Position numbers and translations under genes: made by a program. A stretch of DNA of 64,000 bases, taken from NCBI GenBank assembly GCA_949751835.1, contig CATKHK010000048.1, positions 248,001 to 312,000 of the forward strand. Direction: 5' to 3'. The notes below the pieces were generated by a model. The model saw only the letters and a program-made list of their open reading frames with translations. It was not told the origin of the DNA and searched no databases. This DNA comes from Blepharisma japonicum. Its lineage: Eukaryota > Ciliophora > Heterotrichea > Heterotrichida > Blepharismidae. Numbering within the stretch: the first letter of the stretch is position 1; each line of letters opens with the position of its first letter. Of the stretch, positions 22,085 through 31,391 are shown piece by piece.

Positions 22085-25000
22085 ATGGGCTGCGGAAATT
22101 CATCAATATCACTTGTCAAAAAAAAGAGAGCCGAAATTGAAGAGTTAAAATTGCAATGCGCAAAAGATGAAGAAATCATTGAGCTTAGAAAACATGAAAT
22201 TGTGCTTGAAGAAATCGAGCCTGGCGAAAAATTAGAATTTTTAGCTTATCAAGAGCAATTAAGAGCAAGAAATTTTTTAGAGTGCTTAAATCATTATGTT
22301 TCACACTTGCCCGAAGGTACGGCACTGCTAACAGAATCAATGTCCCTTACAAATTCAACAGATCTAAACAGAGATTATATACAACTAAGACTCAAAGAGT
22401 CCATAGCAGAGAACAAGTATGCTAACATGCTAAATGAAACTTTAGAAGAGCTTATAGTAAAAAATGAAAAAATTAGATCAAAGATTCATGAACGAACCCA
22501 TGACTTAGAAAAAGAAATGAAGCATTTTCCGTTGCTTTTAGAAGCTATAAACGAAATAAGAGAAAGTGAAGACATGCTAAATGAAGACCCAGGAGATAAT
22601 TTGACAATTCTGACAAATAAATTAAAAGAAAGATGTGATAGGCTAACTCAAATAGAAATCATTCAAAGGATTTTTGACTATCAAGGGTGCATAAAATATA
22701 TTAAAGATAAAAAAGAAGAAATTGTTCAATTAGGACAAAAAATAGAGGATTTAACAGTTGAAAAAGAAGAACTTAAAATTAAATGTGAAGGGGTAAAATC
22801 TGGAGATATTTATTTTGAGCCTGAAGAAATCACATGGCTTAATGGCAAGATAAGCCAAAAAGAAACTGATATTTTAAAATACCAACAAAAAATTGAAGAC
22901 TTATTGAAATTTATTGAAGAAAATAAAGAAATCCACCAATTAAAAGAAGATTTATTGCTAAAAGATGTAGAAAACAAAAATAAAGCTGAAGAGCTAAAAG
23001 AAAACATCAAACAAATTGAAAAAGAAATCCAAGCAATCTCATCTAAAAATGAAATTCTTATAGATCTAAAACAAGAAGAAGGAAAAGCTCTCCAAGACCA
23101 GTCAAATCTTTTACTCGACATAGAAAACCAAGAAAAATCAAACCAAGATTCTCAGCTCCTATTAAACCAACAAATAAAGCTAATGCATGAAGAAATCTCT
23201 ATAAGGGATTTAAAAATCCTTGAAGCCAGAAACGAACTAAAATTGCTTGAAATCGAAAAACAATTTGAAAAAGAATTCACAGAAAATAAATTAAAAACTT
23301 TTATTATCAGCAGACTTTGCCAAGTCCAGCAGAAAATGCCTGAGCGAGCATTTAAGAGATGGAGATGGATGACTGAGGTGAAATGGATTGAAAAAGAAAT
23401 GGAAGAAATCGACGACTTTGAAGCTGTCGAGCAGATGGACGAAGGAGTTTTCTTGAAGGAAGAAATGCAGTATTGGATGAATAAAAACCCAATTTTAATT
23501 GCATTGAGAGATGCTGGGATGGATAAAGAAAAACCTATGACTCCGCTGAATCTAATGAAGTTTTTAGAAGATTTCATGGAGAAAAAGTATAAATCAGACC
23601 TTAAAGATATAGGCGACAGAAGAGAACCAAGACAAATGGCTGAATTCTTGTTGGAGCATTTACAAAGAGTATTTGGTATACAAAAACTAGCATTGAGACA
23701 GCTATCACAGATTATTCCGTCATTGAAAAATTTGTTTGATAATGAAAACCAGTATGCTACTTTCTATTGCAGATTGCTTCAGCTTTATCATCCTTCTCCA
23801 GTTCCTTATCAATTGGCTTTATTTTTAACTAAAGCTAGAACAATATTTGCACCTCTCATTGAAAAATATGAAAAATCGGTTTTGTTCAAAAATAAAAACA
23901 AGTCTGGTAAAGCAAAGGACAACCTCGAGTACATTTATGCAGGAGGTTATGCGCTTATTTCGGATGCAATAGATCTAATATACACTATGTTTAGCAACGA
24001 TAGAGAAAGCGGCACACAAACTTTAGAGCATCTAAAGCCTGTTAATGTTACTGACGAAGAATTTGTTATATATAAAATCTGTCATCGTATGTCTAAGCTT
24101 GGAAAAACACCTGAAGGCATTTTTAATATTCTTGATCGTGATGGTGGAGGTAGCATTGACTGTACAGAATTTGTAAGAGGTACCTATAGCGCTTTAGATT
24201 TATGGATTTCTCAGACCACTATTAAAAAGCTTTTTGAAAAAATTGACAAAGATGGCAGCGGAGACTTATCGAAAGAAGAATTTTGCAAATATATTAGTCT
24301 TAAATACATGCAGGACTGCAATAAAAGTGATAGATTTTTGATATCAAAGTCAACATTTTTGACAGCTTTAATTGAAGTTTATATGACGAGACAGAAAAAG
24401 GACACATTATTCTTAGACAAAGAAGTGCCAAAAGCTGAGACCTATGAGTTTGATGATTTTGAAGATATTATCAGGACTTATAGCCAAACTCTAACAGCTC
24501 AAAAACTCCAAGCCATTTATAATGACGCAAAAGCCATATGTAACGACCAACCCCTCAATAGAAACGCTATTATCAGAATCATGCTCAGAAATGGTATCGG
24601 AAAATATGGCCTTGGACCATTTATTCTCCCTGAGGTAGCAGCTATATATAATGAAGACAGACCTGCAAAGCAAAGCATTTTCGAGCTTATGGGTTATGGA
24701 GATCGAAAATCAGCAAAAAAGCCAACATTGAGGATGTCAGCAGTAAATTCAGGAGAAACAAGGTCTCCAAACGGCTCATTTATTATGCCAACCTCACTCG
24801 CTGGACTTGCATCAAAAGTATTATCTGGGAAAAATTCAAAAAATAACTCTGGAGAGTCAACACCAAAAGCTGATTTCGATAGCATTACAAGAAGCAGAGG
24901 AGCCACAATTAGAAGCCGCGAGTCTACACCTAATCAATCTTTTGTGTTTGATAGCCAACTTTCTACACCCAAACACTCAAATAATAGCGCATTGACAACA

Positions 25001-25231
25001 AGCTTTGGCGGGTTGGTAAGGAGAAAAACGAATGATAACAGAGCAACACCAAAAGCTGGCGTGCTTGAAGGGCTTAATAGAGCTTCAGAGAGGAGTACAA
25101 TCGGTCCAGGCTTACAAGCAAGTTTCAGTGAAATGGTAAAAAGCAACTCGGGAATGCTGCCACCTTTAAGACCAAGTGCAAGTGAAAAAGCTAGGCCGTC
25201 AAGAATTGGAGCACCACAGAAAAAAAAGTAA
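22085..25231 (+). CDS. MGCG N-acylated coiled-coil protein with EF-hand pair
   Basis: 1048 residues, single exon, no internal TGA. MGCGNSS predicts myristoylation plus palmitoylation. Residues ~15-440 are long coiled coil. A globular Trp-containing segment (ERAFKRWRWMTEVKW) begins near 420, and residues ~460-640 are helical. A pair of EF-hands follows: DRDGGGSIDCTE near 684-695 and DKDGSGDLSKEE near 719-730, both with full Ca-ligand sets. The C-terminal ~170 residues are disordered, basic and Ser/Thr-rich with repeated STPK-like sites (ESTPKADF, ESTPNQSF, LSTPKHSN, RATPKAGV). A Ca-responsive, membrane-tethered scaffold, perhaps at the contractile cortex, is an inference. No known named family was recognised. 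Confidence 0.85.
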   Translation: MGCGNSSISLVKKKRAEIEELKLQCAKDEEIIELRKHEIVLEEIEPGEKLEFLAYQEQLRARNFLECLNHYVSHLPEGTALLTESMSLTNSTDLNRDYIQLRLKESIAENKYANMLNETLEELIVKNEKIRSKIHERTHDLEKEMKHFPLLLEAINEIRESEDMLNEDPGDNLTILTNKLKERCDRLTQIEIIQRIFDYQGCIKYIKDKKEEIVQLGQKIEDLTVEKEELKIKCEGVKSGDIYFEPEEITWLNGKISQKETDILKYQQKIEDLLKFIEENKEIHQLKEDLLLKDVENKNKAEELKENIKQIEKEIQAISSKNEILIDLKQEEGKALQDQSNLLLDIENQEKSNQDSQLLLNQQIKLMHEEISIRDLKILEARNELKLLEIEKQFEKEFTENKLKTFIISRLCQVQQKMPERAFKRWRWMTEVKWIEKEMEEIDDFEAVEQMDEGVFLKEEMQYWMNKNPILIALRDAGMDKEKPMTPLNLMKFLEDFMEKKYKSDLKDIGDRREPRQMAEFLLEHLQRVFGIQKLALRQLSQIIPSLKNLFDNENQYATFYCRLLQLYHPSPVPYQLALFLTKARTIFAPLIEKYEKSVLFKNKNKSGKAKDNLEYIYAGGYALISDAIDLIYTMFSNDRESGTQTLEHLKPVNVTDEEFVIYKICHRMSKLGKTPEGIFNILDRDGGGSIDCTEFVRGTYSALDLWISQTTIKKLFEKIDKDGSGDLSKEEFCKYISLKYMQDCNKSDRFLISKSTFLTALIEVYMTRQKKDTLFLDKEVPKAETYEFDDFEDIIRTYSQTLTAQKLQAIYNDAKAICNDQPLNRNAIIRIMLRNGIGKYGLGPFILPEVAAIYNEDRPAKQSIFELMGYGDRKSAKKPTLRMSAVNSGETRSPNGSFIMPTSLAGLASKVLSGKNSKNNSGESTPKADFDSITRSRGATIRSRESTPNQSFVFDSQLSTPKHSNNSALTTSFGGLVRRKTNDNRATPKAGVLEGLNRASERSTIGPGLQASFSEMVKSNSGMLPPLRPSASEKARPSRIGAPQKKK

Positions 25232-25300
25232 TAAGTAATGATATAAATTATATAAATTTGGAATTTATTTAAAAAATAAGATAAATAATCTAAAAAAAGT

Positions 25301-25849
25301 TTATAAATTAAAATATCTCACAATAAAGGTATATTGATTTTGGCTCTCTACACATCGTTTATCTCTTTTTTTCCTAATAAACTTGACAGCTTCATGAGGA
25401 TTGCTAAAAACTCCTAGTCTTTTAAATAAGCATGCAGCAATTAGGCCAGATCTCCCAATTCCTCCTCGACAGTGGATATCAATAAATTTCCCTTCATTTG
25501 CAAAATTTATTATAGGGAATATTACTTGTTCATCCATACTTTCAAATGATTCAGGGATGCTCATTTCTATAATAGGATACTGTATAAGAGTAATGTCAAG
25601 CCTTTTAGCGGAATTTTGGTATACAGTTGGATTGACTCCTATTGATCTAAGCTCATAATTGTTCAATAAGCAAACAATTACAGAAACCCCACGTGCCTTG
25701 AAATTTTCTAAATCTTCTACAATGTTCCTTTGATGGACTTTTCCATCTCTTCCTTTTTTCAGATTTTTCCCTGGGCATTGAGATAATGCAAATTTCCCTC
25801 CGTTTTCATTTTCATGAAAAACACTTATTACAATCTGGGCATTTTGCAT
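25301..25849 (-). CDS. CDKN3-like (KAP) dual-specificity phosphatase
   Basis: 182 residues, single exon. P-loop IHCRGGIGRSGLIAACL gives catalytic Cys 127 and Arg 133, closer to CDKN3 (IHCYGGLGRS) than to ordinary DUSPs. The downstream IRKKRDKRCVESQNQYTFI matches the CDKN3 region that follows the P-loop. N-terminally FALSQCPGKNLKKGRDGKVHQRN and a CLLNNYEL strand also fit. CDKN3 dephosphorylates the activation-loop Thr of CDKs. A small cyclin sits 6 kb away, but no link is implied. The start ATG at 25849 is 102 bp upstream of, and divergent from, the ELMO gene. Confidence 0.85.
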   Translation of the reverse strand: MQNAQIVISVFHENENGGKFALSQCPGKNLKKGRDGKVHQRNIVEDLENFKARGVSVIVCLLNNYELRSIGVNPTVYQNSAKRLDITLIQYPIIEMSIPESFESMDEQVIFPIINFANEGKFIDIHCRGGIGRSGLIAACLFKRLGVFSNPHEAVKFIRKKRDKRCVESQNQYTFIVRYFNL

Positions 25850-25951
25850 ATTTACTATAAGTAAAACCGATTTTTGATTTTTCTAATAGATTTTTTTCTT
25901 ATTAATATTCTTAATATCCTTCTAACTAATAACCATATCTTAATATTATTT

Positions 25952-28912
25952 ATGACTACTCATACCACCTTTGAGGTAAAAATCCTATCAGAATCCAAAG
26001 AACCAGAAAACTTCTGCCTTGTCCCACCTTCAGCGAAGCCAAGAAACAAGTCCTCTCCTTCTCAAAGTGTTAACAGTTCAAGAGAGGTCAATAAAGAAGA
26101 CCTACTAGCTTTGTCAAGAGGCTTGAATCCTGTATCTGAGTCCGTTGAAAAATTTATAGCAAGTTCTCAGCATACAGAAGAATTGTCGAGCAGCGAATGA
26201 TCAATGCGGGAAACTAGATCTGAACGAGGAACCAGTGAAGATTCAAAAACGTCTAGATCCCATTTTAAAAGGCACAGATATATGAGCGTTCCTAAAGACA
26301 AGCTGAATATGCAGAAGTTAATGAAAAAATACCTTGAAAAAAATAAACTTGAAGAAGAAAAAGTCCCTGATTATAAAAAAATTGACAAAGAAAATGAAAC
26401 AATTAAAGCTAATACTCTTAGAACAATAGATGAGCGAGATGCAAATTTTGCAATAAATTCATTGATGGTAGTTTCAAAACCAGAAGGTAAAAAAATTTCA
26501 AATTATCCGACACCTAAAAGGGTGCAAAGCCCTTTTTATGAAATTGTTAATGTAGATGAAGACATACAACCTGTAATATCTCAAATTAATTATGACAAAA
26601 CCAATGAAGAAAAGATTTTAGAAGAATCAAAAGGAATAAATAATCATATAGAAAACCCACCTGGAAGCTCTGATACCTCACAAGATTTATTAGATGCATT
26701 ACAAAACTTTAGGCAAAGCTTGCAAAGTGCTGAAGAAACCAGCAGAGAAGACAGGAAAAGTTTGCCATCAATAGATGATTCATTGGAATTCAAAAAATCG
26801 AAAATTTTAAATATCAGCAATATAAATGAAAGTGATAGAGAAAGCTTGCCGAGTGTGAACACACCAAAATTTGCTTGCAAGCCAATAAGCTTTGAAGAAA
26901 CTCATAAAGAAGAGTCAATAATTGAGGAAATGCCAGAACTTATGCTAGAAGGAAGATTCACAGGGCAAAACTCTGAAGAAAATAGTGTATTTTTAGGGAT
27001 TGATAATAAGTTGCTGTTCGCAAGGCCAAAAACTCAAGGAAATTTGTATAAAAATACCAAACAAAACCTAAATGAAACACTTTTAAGAAGATCACTATCA
27101 GAAAGATCTCTGAATTTTGCTTTAAACCATATAGATGCTGGCAAAATAATTGAAATTAAAAACCCTGAAGAATTCACGTATGAAATTCCTGTTATCCAGC
27201 CTATAGAAAAGAAAAAAATTGAAAATCAATCACCTATAAGTTCAATAATAAGTTTTCCAGCAAAAAATGAAAATTCAAATGAGTCAGAATACTTTTCCTC
27301 AAGTGATTATGGCTCTTGTGATGAGGAAAATAAAGAAAATGCACAAGATTCCTCAGTGAGCCAAGCTAATGTAGAAAAATCAGCGGAAAAATTAAATGAA
27401 ATTGAGAGAGATTATACCTTTGAAAATATTCCAAAATCTGAGAATACTTCGGCTATAGAAGTAGATAAAGAAAACACTGAAAATATTCAAGAAGAGGCTA
27501 AATCTTTAGCAGAATCTTTTAGATCAGCAAAATCTTATGGCTCATATTTAGAAGAAGAAATCCCTACGCTTTATAAGCAAAAGTCAGCTGACTATGCAGC
27601 TGGGAGTGAGGATTGTAACCCTCCTAATGTATTTTTCTCAGAAACTCCGATTATCCATGAAATCGAATTCAACCTTCAAGATCCTAAAGAAGATTCACAA
27701 ATTTTAAATCTTTCTTCAGTTGACCACGAAGTGCAGCTAGATCAAGATCATTTAGATATAAGTCCTATAGCAATTGATCAAAAATCAATGATAGAATCTC
27801 TTAATAATTCATTTGAAGAGGAAAAAATACCCAGAAATTCTGTAAGTGATACAGAATTTTATACAGCAAAAACAGATTTTTATACTGCAGTTTCAACAAA
27901 AGTAAAAGAAGTAGATAATGAAAGCTATGAAGGCGAGCCTGAACGACAAATTTGGAATGTGAAAATTGCAGTATCTGATGAACCTACTGGTGAGCCAACA
28001 GAAAAATTTTCTAGCAATGAGGGTGTTAAATCTAACAAAAAAGCTAAACCAAAATATATGAGAATTCCAAGTCAGACTGAAAGCGAAGAAAACTTCAAAG
28101 AGCATGAATCGTTTAAGACAACTGGGACAATGCCGAAATACTTTGAAATCGAAGAGCATAAGGACAGTTTGGAAGAAATTCAAGAAACTTTAACCTATGA
28201 AGAAGCCTTAAAGCATCTATGGGGTATTCACATGGAATCAAATAGCCAGTTATGAAGGGAAAAAGACTGGATTACTAAGATGTTTGGATGCTGCATAAGA
28301 GCAGGTGCAGATTTATCAGATAAAGAAGAAAACCAATGTGAACAAATTTTGAAATTTTCAGCAATAAAATTCAATAAGCATGATCCATTTCATAAAGCGC
28401 TGCTTTATAGCTACTATATACTTTCTAGTGGAGACAATGATGGGACTATAAATATTGGGATTTGGAACTGCATAGGCTTTTCTTCATCATTCCCAGAAAA
28501 TGACTTATATACTGATTGTGGTGCTTTTGGGATTTTGCAGCTGCTTTATTTTTCTAGTCACTTTAAATCATGCTTAAGTGATATTTTGATTCATTCGAGG
28601 ATGCCACCTCACAATTTCTCACTTGTACGAATTTCTATCGAAATCTCAAAAATTTGTATAAATGAGCTGAAAAATAAAAAATTAAATACTTTGATAAGAA
28701 AGTCAAACAATGCTCCTGAAACAATTTTTTTATTTTACGCAGGAATCCTGCTTTCTTGGTTTGAGTTCTACACACATTATAACTTGACTGAAGAAGAAGT
28801 AAAATTGGCTTTTAAAAGTGCAAGTAATAAAGCTAGCAAAAAACCAGAAGAGCTTGTAAAATTAGCATCAAGAATGAAATCAAATGTAAAATTTATTAGA
28901 GATTCAGTTTAA
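25952..28912 (+). CDS. ELMO-domain protein with long disordered N-terminal region
   Basis: 986 residues from the first in-frame ATG at 25952. TGA at 26198 and 28253 is Trp, joining three blocks in one frame. Residues ~1-765 are acidic, Ser/Glu/Asn-rich and mostly disordered, with repeated DR(K/E)SLPS-type motifs (REDRKSLPSID, SDRESLPSVN). A near-repeat TEFYTAKTDFYTAVS lies near 635-645. Residues ~780-970 are an ELMO/CED-12 domain: HDPFHKALLYSYYILSS, then IWNCIGFSSSFPENDLYTDCGAFGILQLLYFSSHF, the diagnostic W-x-x-IGF...D...G-LGL-x-x-L-x-YF pattern. ELMO domains act as GAPs for ARL-family GTPases or with DOCK proteins in Rac activation. The ELMOD Arg in the conserved W-x-x-x-GFQ region could not be checked by eye. 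Confidence 0.8.
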
Positions 28913-28948
28913 TTTTAATATGATTCATAGAAGTAAATAGAAATAATT

Positions 28949-30100
28949 ATGGCGAAACTAATAAGCAGGATTGGAACGAACAAGGAAAAATTCATATATG
29001 AGATATGGATTCACTCTATAACTATGACAATTCCTTTAGATGCACACATAAAAGTTTCCTGGAAGAGAAGTAAAATTTATTTAGGAAACAAAATTGCTGA
29101 GACATCAGGAGAAGCAGTTATGCAGATAGACAGCAAGCTCATTCAAGTAAATGAGATGATTTCTATGATTAATACGCTCTACCAAAAAAGCTCAGGAAAA
29201 TTCCTTGAAAAAGAAGCAAAGCTTAACATTTTATCTGAAATTAATGGAAAATCCAAAATATTAGGACATGTGAAGCTTAACTTAGTTGATTATTGCGATA
29301 CTCCTATAAGGGAACAAGCCTATCCAATTATTGGCGCAAAAGATAAAAACGCTGAAATTTGCTTGTCTATTAAAGCAGAGCTTATTGACGATTCTTTATC
29401 TCCTCATAAGCATGAAAATGAAAGTTCTTCAAGTGAAGAGGAAGAAAAACCAATTAAAATTGAAGAAAATGAAGGAGAACTCGACAAAAAATTAGATGAA
29501 ATTAATGTCTTGGCTAAACAATTAGACGAGCTTAAAGAAGAATTAGACAAAATTAATAGTGAAAATGCATTATTATCACACCAACTTGATGATTTAACGA
29601 AGATTGATGAAGAAAAATCAAAAAAAGCTGCAGAAATTCAAGAGAAAATTGAAAAAGCTAAAAAAAAGAAAAAAATTCTTAAAGAAGAGTTTTCAGCACA
29701 AAAAAAAGCAACTCAAATACTTACAGAATCTAAGCACGAATTAACAGAAACTCAGTAAACTTTATTTAGTGAAAGTCTTTGTTTAATAAAAGAATGAAAT
29801 GACAAAGAAACTGAAAGAGAAGCCGAGTTAAAAGAAAAAATTATTGCCTTAGAAGAAGAAAAAAACACTGTATCTAAGAAAAAACAAGAAATAGACACAG
29901 GAAGAATAAAAGAAATTGATGAAATGTGCAAGTTAATGATTGAAATGAAGTAAAGTTTATGCAGCGTGGTGATTGAAAATGAAATTGCAAGACTAAAAGA
30001 AAAGAATTCAAAAAGAAAGGGGAATTTGCTTTCTGATGAAGAAAGAATGTCAGCTGCGAGAAGATTTACAGTGATGACTCCTAAAAAGGCAGATCCCTAA
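28949..30100 (+). CDS. NT-C2 (EEIG1/EHBP1-type) coiled-coil protein
   Basis: Three exons: 28949-29754, 29770-29949 and 29965-30100 (373 residues). Each intron is 15 nt and begins by placing TAA in frame. Residues ~10-145 fit an N-terminal C2 (NT-C2) fold: FIYEIWIHSITMTIPLDAHIKVSWKR, then EAKLNILSEINGKSKILGHVKLNLVDYC, the strand pattern of EEIG1/EHBP1/FAM102 proteins. A Ser/Glu acid stretch follows, then a coiled coil from ~175 to ~345, and a basic tail (SAARRFTVMTPKKADP). NT-C2 domains bind membranes or small GTPases of the Rab type. The gene lies 36 bp after the ELMO gene on the same strand. One TGA is Trp (KEWNDKE). Confidence 0.8.
29755..29769 (+). other. 15-nt intron
   Basis: GTAAACTTTATTTAG; in-frame TAA if retained; A at position 10. 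Confidence 0.88.
29950..29964 (+). other. 15-nt intron
   Basis: GTAAAGTTTATGCAG; in-frame TAA if retained; A at position 10. Confidence 0.88.
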
Positions 30101-30454
30101 TATCTAGTAATAAAACTTTAAATTAATTCTTGAAGTGAAACAATGAAGGGTTAAGAAAGCAAAACTTTGAAAAATCTAATGCCAAACCAAGTACAATATT
30201 CAATAATATTTAAGATTTTACTTATTACCCTAGTTAATAGTCTAAGTGGTGATTCAAAAAATTATTATTTCAATATACCACAAATCATTTTATAGCTTTT
30301 CAGCGAAAATAAGATAGCAGAATATGCATTGTTTTCTTAATTTGTCTTTATAAAATCAGAATCATAGTTTTCATTAGCAACAGCCAGGGATAACATGTTC
30401 ATCATCCATTTATTATTATTACCATATCAACCCTATTGGGTTTATACATTTAAT
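30101..30454. other. Intergenic, convergent genes
   Basis: 354 bp between two stops; unusually long for a convergent gap here. AT-rich, nothing recognised. Confidence 0.55.
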
Positions 30455-31360
30455 TTAGAAATTTTGCGCCCTTTTCCACGCTTTTATTAAATTTTTTAAT
30501 AGCATCGCAATTGTCATCGGACCAATTCCTCCAGGCACAGGTGTTATAAATTTCGTTTTTTCCTTTACTCTTGTGTAATCAACATCACCTACAATTAAAG
30601 ACTTTTCTCCAGCATTTATTTTATTAATTCCAATGTCAATAACAATGCTTCCTTCTTTAATCATATCTTCTGTAATTAAATTAGCTTTTCCTGCAGCAGA
30701 AACTAAAATGTCTGCTTGACTTGTTATTTGTTTTAGATTTTGAGTAGCTGTATGGCACAAGGTGACAGTTGAATTCGCTTTTTGAAACATACTAAACAGT
30801 GGAAGCCCACATAAATTGCTTCTTCCAATAATAACTGTATGCAGTCCTCTTGGATTGATTCCATAACTTTTGATTAATTCAAATACTCCTAGTGCAGTGC
30901 AAGGATAAAACAAAGGCTCAGAATTTTTCATGAAAAGCATTCCCATGTTTTTCCGTGTTAGGCCGTCTATATCTTTTTCTAAGGAAACCTTATCAAGAAT
31001 TTCAGATTCATCAACTCCTGGAAAAATTGGCAATTGAACTAAAATTCCATTTACTGTTGTATTAGCATTCAGATAATTTATGTGGCCATGTAATTCTGAT
31101 ATATCATTTTTTCCTATTACATCGTATCCTATTGTGTCGATTCCTATTGAGTGGCAAGTTTTTTCCTTTTTCTTATAATAAATAAAGGACCCTGTATTGG
31201 AAGAATTAACTAAATATCCTAAAGTTGGGACTGAGTTTGTGTAGTTTTTCATCTTTAAGCTTGCAATTTCATCTTTTAGCTCGCTCAATATTTTTGCTGA
31301 AATTGCTTTACCATCCATGATGACAAAAGAAAATGCTCTTCTCAATCCTCATATTTTCAT
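30455..31360 (-). CDS. MTHFD2: Methylenetetrahydrofolate dehydrogenase/cyclohydrolase (MTHFD2/FolD type), probably mitochondrial
   Basis: 301 residues if started at ATG 31360; the extension MKIWGLRRAFSFVI (Trp by TGA) is short, basic and hydrophobic, like a mitochondrial presequence. FolD hallmarks follow: catalytic Tyr/Lys pair in SFIYYKKKEKTC (Tyr 61, Lys 65), VQLPIF, KDIDGL, PCTALGVFELI, the dinucleotide-binding VIGRSNLCGLPL, ILVSAAGKANL, DVDYTRV and C-terminal PVPGGIGPMTIAMLL. The enzyme interconverts 5,10-methylene-, methenyl- and 10-formyl-THF in one-carbon metabolism. It lacks the formate-THF ligase domain of the trifunctional form. NAD against NADP preference cannot be told by eye. 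It is downstream of, and 31 bp from, the histidine-kinase gene on the same strand. Confidence 0.93.
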
Positions 31361-31391
31361 ATTAAATATTACTCAATAAAATTTATAAAAA

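Noticed and set aside
28253-28912. ELMO part as an independent gene starting MFGCC at 28280
   Set aside because: The frame is continuous through TGA=Trp with no gap, and other genes here start after clear AT-rich leaders; kept as one gene but listed as a finding.
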